Position numbers and translations under genes: made by a program. Positions 62,179 through 64,000 of a stretch of 64,000 nt of DNA are shown here, piece by piece. Each line of letters starts with the position of its first letter. Position 1 is the stretch's first letter. The stretch comes from Conchocele bisecta (Eukaryota > Mollusca > Bivalvia > Lucinida > Thyasiridae). Location: positions 86,023,088 through 86,087,087 of the forward strand of contig CM055275.1 in NCBI GenBank assembly GCA_029237695.1, written 5' to 3'. Below the pieces are notes generated by a model. The model was not told where the DNA came from. It searched no databases and saw nothing but the letters and a program-made list of their open reading frames with translations.

Positions 62179-64000
62179 ATCTGTTTAATCACACAATGAG
62201 TTCAACCGATCTGGCATTTCACGAAAAGTGGTCAGTCGACCAAGACTTTTATTTTGGGTCACAACGTCTGACGACGTCAGTTTTGTACGTCCATGTCTGG
62301 CGTCTGACATTTCGCGCCTTCATGACCATGTCCATTGTCTATCCGACTGTATCGTTCGTATATTGTCATCCCGATCATGGACTTTCTCTAATCATCAATA
62401 TCTCGTGTTTTGTGTTAAAATACAAACTTTAATATAATACGTTTCCGGCATATTCTCTTACACAGAGCTGGCAGTCGGTGAACTTCGTCATTTCCGGTCA
62501 TAATGTCAGATTTTTGAAATATTGCGTCGCTGTTATTCCGCAAAATTATTTCAGACAGCAGCAAACAACAGGGAAACGCCAACACTTCTCATTCTGCCTT
62601 ATTTGAAAAGTATTCATACGAAATTACATTACATGGGCTAGCGAAGACCAAAACGTGTCCAGCATCAGTAATAAAAAGCGCAAGATTGTAACGTGTCCCC
62701 AAAAGGACACATAATAATCGTCTTAGGAGACGAGTTTCATATGCTGCCAAAACATGTTTATTAGAAAATAAATAAATTGACAAAACATGTGAGGCAGGGG
62801 GTGGGAGTAGGACTAATCGTACCGGCTCCTTCGGGCCGACAGTTACGTCCGGACCGATCGGCATTCTGAAATTTTAGAAGCCCTGATGTGTAATATATTT
62901 ACTTGTGTATTTATTGTATGTGTAGCTGTAAAATCTCAATTTATATACATTTATTGAATTCCTGTTAATTCGTAACATATTTCGATTTCTGCATTCTAAT
63001 CGGTAAAGCTGCGATAATAACATTGCTCCACACTGCGGACACACTGGACTGAGTAATGGTCCCATCCATATTTCGAGCACAAATTGCCGCTAATTGTTCG
63101 GTGTAAATATTGAAGCCATGACGTATGTAGTCATGAAAAACAAAAACAAATCATATTTTTTCCGGTCTAGTGCATCAAATAAATTCAGTAAGTAGCATAG
63201 ACATTATAGTAAGTCATACGTTAAATATGCTCGCCGGGCGCTAAGTAAACTATAATTGCTATTCATTAATCAGGACCGGATTTGGATGGTCAAAGTATAT
63301 TCCTTTGAAAGTTTGCGATTTGATACGTACAAAACAATTAATCGAGAAACACGAAATCAACGTTCTGCATTTGCCTAGAGCAAAAGTAACCGACTTGAAT
63401 GTTATCATGCAAATCCACAGTCAATTTCATTCACTGGCGTCTTCCTTGCATAGTCCTTTAGTAATAATAGTTTATCAGAGAATAAAACATGTATGTTTAT
63501 TATATACGTACATGTGTTTGCCATTAAAACACAATGGAAAGTAAATTGTCAATATTTTATCATCGCCATATAATTTCTAAATTGCACTGTGAATATACAC
63601 AACCATAAATAGTACAATCATTAATTCTAATGCACATATAACTGTAAAATGTCAAGCTCGACAAGCAAGCATCATCGATGTCGGCCATTTTGTTCTAAAT
63701 TTGAATGAGAATTCCCATCAATGTAGGTCATTGGACAGTTAATCTAATATTCAAGGTAGAGTTGAACCATAGATAAAATAGTCATTAGTGGATGATAAAG
63801 AATATATAGATGAAATAACATTTTGTCAATTGTAACACAATTCTTCATTAGTTAACGTATTTGTTTCGCAATATTTATGTTCGTGTATTATGTTTATGGC
63901 AGTTGTCACGGTTGCAGACAAGGTGTAAATTTGCCAATATAGTGAGGGTTATAATGGGGAGGCCCATATGGGTTGGTATTTTGTTCAGAAATCGGGAAAA
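62179..64000. other. Intergenic, no gene seen
   Basis: No supported feature. Small frames (62589-62864, 63305-63544) lack domains. Confidence 0.4.

Noticed and set aside
62052..62437. 126-codon plus-strand frame
   Set aside because: Its first part is inside a MITE and the rest has no domain.
1..64000. CRISPR array
   Set aside because: The tandem repeats lack the regular repeat-spacer alternation with unique spacers, and the window is animal DNA.

Overview
The window is nuclear DNA of an invertebrate animal. It is AT-rich, has one convincing split host gene, and is densely packed with tRNA-derived SINEs, foldback elements (MITEs), minisatellites and satellites. I infer a mollusc, perhaps a bivalve, from the overall repeat style and the GT92 gene. 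No marker in the sequence proves this.

The most notable object lies at about 6.8-18.0 kb. It is an integrated Polinton/Maverick (adintovirus-like) element, denser in GC than its surroundings and gene-packed. In order it carries: a minus-strand group of three genes (hydrophobic/helical protein, jelly-roll-like protein, probable penton); a plus-strand large membrane-anchored protein; two minus-strand genes (coiled-coil protein with membrane segments, and an acidic repeat protein); the major capsid protein followed by an overlapping FtsK/HerA-type packaging ATPase; an AT-rich repeat spacer; a tight plus-strand operon-like run of four small genes, three with membrane segments; a second, related spacer; a retroviral-type integrase; and, tail to tail with it, the C-terminal end of a family-B DNA polymerase. 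The polymerase runs into a gap of exactly 500 N. The copy is decaying. Five genes are broken by frameshifts, the capsid gene lacks an in-frame ATG, and the ATPase P-loop has lost its lysine. The integrase and the four-gene cassette are still open. The right end of the element lies in or beyond the gap.

To the left (0-6.6 kb) are several terminal-inverted-repeat elements with clear target duplications, a SINE and a degenerate GACGTC repeat. From 18.5 to 40 kb there are mostly repeats: foldbacks, a 21-bp minisatellite, a TAATTA-rich minisatellite, a ~165-bp satellite (with a reversed second site at 30.3 kb), and a 2.8-kb CT-rich ~72-bp minisatellite.

A two-exon glycosyltransferase family 92 gene (40.5-43.7 kb) looks intact, and its intron holds nested insertions. 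Beyond it lie a decayed FLYWCH/MULE transposase gene (47.3-48.4 kb), a retroposon with a 12-bp target duplication (51.6-52.3 kb), a ~1-kb direct duplication (52.6 and 59.7 kb), and a lone EGF-domain exon interrupted by a MITE (54.3-54.7 kb).

Two MITE families with TTAA target sites (five and four copies) recur across the window.
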